A stretch of 64,000 nucleotides of DNA from Ornithinimicrobium cerasi (GTDB taxonomy: Bacteria > Actinomycetota > Actinomycetes > Actinomycetales > Dermatophilaceae). Positions 61,717-64,000 of this stretch are shown one piece after another (the stretch's first letter is position 1; each line of letters starts with the position of its first letter). The position numbers and the translations under genes are program-made. Location: NCBI RefSeq assembly GCF_003702705.1, contig NZ_QZMN01000013.1, forward strand, positions 62,001-126,000. The letters are read 5' to 3'. The notes below the pieces were generated by a model, which worked only from the letters and a program-made list of their open reading frames with translations, had not been told where the DNA came from and did not search any database.

Positions 61717-62801
61717 CCGTGACGGAGGACGCCCGGCACGAGGGCCCGGCCGTGCGGGCCCTGACCTGGAAGGACGCGGTCCAGTCCGTCCTCGGGCTGC
61801 TCGTGGCCGGCGTGCTCATCGCCGTCGTGCTGCCCACCGTGCTGGAGACGTCCTGGGCCGAGATCGGAGCCCAGCTCTCGCAGGTGCGGGTGCTGCCCGC
61901 GCTGGCCATGGCGCTGCTGCTCGTGGGCGGCCTGTTCTCCTACACGTGGGTCCTCACGGGGTCGCTGCCCGGGCTGACGCACGTCCAGGGCCTCAAGGCC
62001 AACGCGGTGAGCTCGCTGGTGGCGAACCTGCTGCCCTTCGGCGCCGCGGTGGGTTTCGCCACGCACTTCCTCATGTACCGGTCCTGGGGGTTCCGGGTCC
62101 GGGCCATCTCCTCGGCGCTCCTCGTGACCGGCCTGTGGAACCTGCTGGCGCGGGTCGCCCTGCCCGTCCTCGGGTGCCTGGTCCTCGTCGCGGGACCCGT
62201 GGACGCGCCGACGATCGTCGTCAGGGGGGCGTTCCTCGCCGGGGCGGTCGGCACGGCGGTGCTCCTCGTCGCCGGTCTCATGGTCTTCTCCGACACCGTG
62301 GCGGGACGGGTCGTCACGGTCGTGGAGAGGGTGTCGGGGTGGCTGGGCCGCGGGACGCGCCTGCGGAGGGTCGAGCACCTCGTCACCGACCAGCGCCGCC
62401 GGGTGGAGTCGGTCGTGCGCGCCGGCGGGTGGGAGATGACCCTGGGGATGACGGGTCAGTTCGTCATGCTCTTCGGGCTGTACTGGTTCGCGGCGCGCTC
62501 CGTCGGTCTCGATCTGCCGGTTGCCGAGCTGCTCGCCGCCTACGCCTTCCGCCAGCTGCTCACGGCCGTCGCCGTGACGCCGGGTGGCCTGGGGATCACC
62601 GAGGTCGGCACCGCCGGCCTGCTCGTCCTCCTCGGTGGCAGCCCGGGGGCCGCGTCCGCCACCGCCCTCCTCTACGCGATCTACGCGCACCTGCTGGTCG
62701 TCCCGTTCGGGCTCGCCGCCCTGCTGGCGTGGTGGCTCGGGCCGGGGCGGGCGGCCCGGGGGGCCGACGCGCCCCGGGGCGGGGCGCGCGCACGCGGCTG
62801 A
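61713..62801 (+). CDS. LPG-synthase-TM/flippase-like membrane protein (UPF0104 type)
   Basis: A 362-residue protein with eight or so helices in the arrangement of the lysylphosphatidylglycerol synthase membrane region: AVSSLVANLLPFGAAVGFATH, AAYAFRQLLTAVAVTPGGLG, and ITEVGTAGLLVLLGG (the PGGLGxxE motif). There is no aminoacyl-transferase domain, so it is probably a lipid-carrier flippase or an accessory protein rather than a synthase. The GTG at 61713 overlaps the preceding stop. It converges on gatD with a 3-bp gap. Confidence 0.82.
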   Translation: MTVTEDARHEGPAVRALTWKDAVQSVLGLLVAGVLIAVVLPTVLETSWAEIGAQLSQVRVLPALAMALLLVGGLFSYTWVLTGSLPGLTHVQGLKANAVSSLVANLLPFGAAVGFATHFLMYRSWGFRVRAISSALLVTGLWNLLARVALPVLGCLVLVAGPVDAPTIVVRGAFLAGAVGTAVLLVAGLMVFSDTVAGRVVTVVERVSGWLGRGTRLRRVEHLVTDQRRRVESVVRAGGWEMTLGMTGQFVMLFGLYWFAARSVGLDLPVAELLAAYAFRQLLTAVAVTPGGLGITEVGTAGLLVLLGGSPGAASATALLYAIYAHLLVVPFGLAALLAWWLGPGRAARGADAPRGGARARG

Positions 62802-62804
62802 GGG

Positions 62805-63590
62805 TCAGCGACCGAGCAGCCGGCGGACCTGCCGCTGGTGCGCCTCGTGCGCCAGCGAGTCGTCGACCTCGGCGGGCGCCCACTCCCCCGTCGCCCGTCG
62901 GGCGGCGACCGCGAGCAGGCCGTCGGCGAGCCCGGGGTTGGCCGGCAGCACCGGGCCGTGCAGGTAGGAGCCGACCACGTTGCCCGTGCGGGCTCCCTCG
63001 GTCCCGTCCGCGCCGTTGTTGCCCATCCCGTGCCGGACCCGGCCGAAGGGCTGCTGCCCCTCGCCCAGCACCGTGGAGCCCGAGTGGTTCTCGTACCCCA
63101 CCACCGGACCGAAGTCCGTGTCGAGCAGGACCGGACCGATCATCCGGGTCGCGTTGCCGCGGGTGGTCACGTCGAGGACGCCCAGCCCGGGCAGCCGCCG
63201 CCCGTCCACGGTGATGAAGGCCTCGCCGAGGAGCTGGTACATCCCGCAGATCATGAGCATCGGCACGCCGTCCGCGGCGAGCCCGCGCAACCGGTCGGCG
63301 TGCTCGGCCAGGTCGTCCTGCACGCGCACCTGCCCGCTGTCCTGACCCCCGCCACCGAGGAGCAGGTCGGCCCGCGACGGCCACGGGGCGCCCGGGTGGT
63401 GGTCGTGGACGACCGGCGTGTAGCCGTGCCACCGCAACCGCGCGGCCAGGCACCGGGTGTTGCCCAGGTCGCCGTAGATGCTCATCTCGCGGGGGTAGAG
63501 GTGAACGAGGTGCACCTCGCCCTTGTCGGCCGGCACGTCCGCCAGCGCCGCCACGTCGCCGGGGAGCCCTCCGGTCGGCAGGTCGCTCAT
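62805..63590 (-). CDS. gatD: Lipid II isoglutaminyl synthase, glutaminase subunit GatD
   Basis: A 261-residue class I glutamine amidotransferase that supplies ammonia to MurT to amidate the D-Glu of lipid II stem peptides. The nucleophile is Cys115 in MLMICGMYQLLG and the His is His211 in GSYLHGPVLPANP. LLLGGGGQDSGQVRVQ and VGYENHSG are CobB/GatD-like. GatD lacks the usual Glu of the triad, and no equivalent stands out here. The start ATG overlaps the murT stop. Confidence 0.93.
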   Translation of the reverse strand: MSDLPTGGLPGDVAALADVPADKGEVHLVHLYPREMSIYGDLGNTRCLAARLRWHGYTPVVHDHHPGAPWPSRADLLLGGGGQDSGQVRVQDDLAEHADRLRGLAADGVPMLMICGMYQLLGEAFITVDGRRLPGLGVLDVTTRGNATRMIGPVLLDTDFGPVVGYENHSGSTVLGEGQQPFGRVRHGMGNNGADGTEGARTGNVVGSYLHGPVLPANPGLADGLLAVAARRATGEWAPAEVDDSLAHEAHQRQVRRLLGR

Positions 63591-64000
63591 GCCGCAGGGT
63601 CCTCTCCGAAGCGGGCCAGGCCGAAGCGGTCCGCCAGCCGGCGGCGCAGGTGCATCATCGCGGTGTAGGTGCAGAAGATCCGCGCCGGGTGCCCCGCGTG
63701 CACGGCCAGGAAGCGGTCCAGCGCGAGGTCCAGGTCGGTCTCCACCTCCCCCACCTCCACCCCGTCGTAACGCAGCCGCAGGGCCATGTCCCACGCCCGC
63801 ACCCCCGAGGTCAGGGCGACGCCACGCTCGCGCAACGACCCGAAGGACACGTCGTAGAGCCAGGACACGTCGCGGCCGTCGGCGTAGTTGTCGTTGATGG
63901 CGATCATCGTCGCCGCCGGCTCACCGCCGTAGGTGCCCAGGGCCACCGTGAAACCGGCCGGGTTCTTCACCAGCACGAGCTCCAACGGGGTGCCGCCGGC
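63587..64000 (-). CDS. murT: Lipid II isoglutaminyl synthase, MurT subunit (C-terminal part)
   Basis: The last 138 residues of a Mur-ligase-like protein whose start lies beyond the right edge. VLVKNPAGFTVALG, INDNYADGRDVSWLYDVSF and FCTYTAMMHLRRRLAD belong to the MurT C-terminal domain, which contacts GatD. It would activate the alpha-carboxyl of D-Glu in lipid II with ATP. It is translationally coupled to gatD. Confidence 0.92.
   Translation of the reverse strand, partial: AGGTPLELVLVKNPAGFTVALGTYGGEPAATMIAINDNYADGRDVSWLYDVSFGSLRERGVALTSGVRAWDMALRLRYDGVEVGEVETDLDLALDRFLAVHAGHPARIFCTYTAMMHLRRRLADRFGLARFGEDPAA

Overview
The window is very GC-rich (well above 70% by eye). It uses many GTG starts, couples genes through ATGA/GTGA overlaps, and carries an actinobacterial gene set: an LpdA-type quinone reductase, a PNP/phospho-sugar-mutase pair, BCCP-fused biotin carboxylase, MgtA mannosyltransferase, MurT/GatD, DUF3017 and DUF6350 proteins. 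A member of the Intrasporangiaceae/Ornithinimicrobium/Serinicoccus side of the Actinomycetota is my inference; no 16S gene is present. Coding density is high, no gene-free stretch exceeds about 230 bp, and I see no tRNA, rRNA, CRISPR, IS element or prophage.

Layout. 1-3.0 kb (minus): thyA, a Nudix-DHFR fusion, and RNase J cut by the left edge. 3.0-7.7 kb: S9 peptidase, ThrE exporter, VWA lipoprotein. 7.8-12.9 kb: acyl-CoA carboxylase beta subunit and acyl-CoA dehydrogenase, a divergent MerR regulator with a 17-bp perfect palindrome between them, then biotin carboxylase/BCCP. 13.0-18.5 kb: LpdA, purine nucleoside phosphorylase, a PGM2-like mutase, a PH-domain membrane protein, a uridine-kinase-like protein. 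18.5-26.7 kb: a DUF4129/DUF4350/MoxR/DUF58 operon, a CDF transporter, SpoIIM-like and RDD proteins. 26.7-41.6 kb: add, deoC, aldehyde dehydrogenase, a half-length aldehyde dehydrogenase, deoA, two unknown genes, cdd, a BMP-type nucleoside ABC importer, an M20 amidohydrolase. 41.7-47.4 kb: methylmalonyl-CoA mutase large subunit, pyrD, manC, mgtA, 2'-5' RNA ligase-like. 47.5-55.4 kb: LysM protein, mdh, DUF3017, folD, ACT protein, purH, methyltransferase, purN, DUF6350. 55.5-60.8 kb: sucCD, the cobalamin-binding mutase subunit, pcrA. 60.9-64 kb: three membrane proteins and gatD-murT (murT cut by the right edge).

How the genes work together. A large share forms a nucleoside salvage locus: import (BMP/ABC), deamination (add, cdd), phosphorolysis (PNP, deoA), pentose-phosphate isomerisation (the PGM2-like mutase is the obvious candidate, since no deoB is seen here), aldol cleavage (deoC) and disposal of acetaldehyde (the adjacent ALDH pair). 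A second theme is acyl-CoA carboxylation feeding succinyl-CoA through a split B12 mutase into sucCD and mdh. One-carbon and nucleotide synthesis genes (thyA, DHFR, folD, purN, purH, pyrD) are scattered between.

Most striking signal. The octamer 5'-GTATGNCG-3' occurs 41 times on both strands, in every reading frame and between genes. Nearly every GTATG in the window is followed by NCG, and the motif forces codons that are otherwise rare here. Its density resembles DNA uptake sequences of other phyla. A second general feature is that about twenty genes have a TAnnnT -10 element 6-9 nt from the start codon, the geometry of leaderless transcripts.
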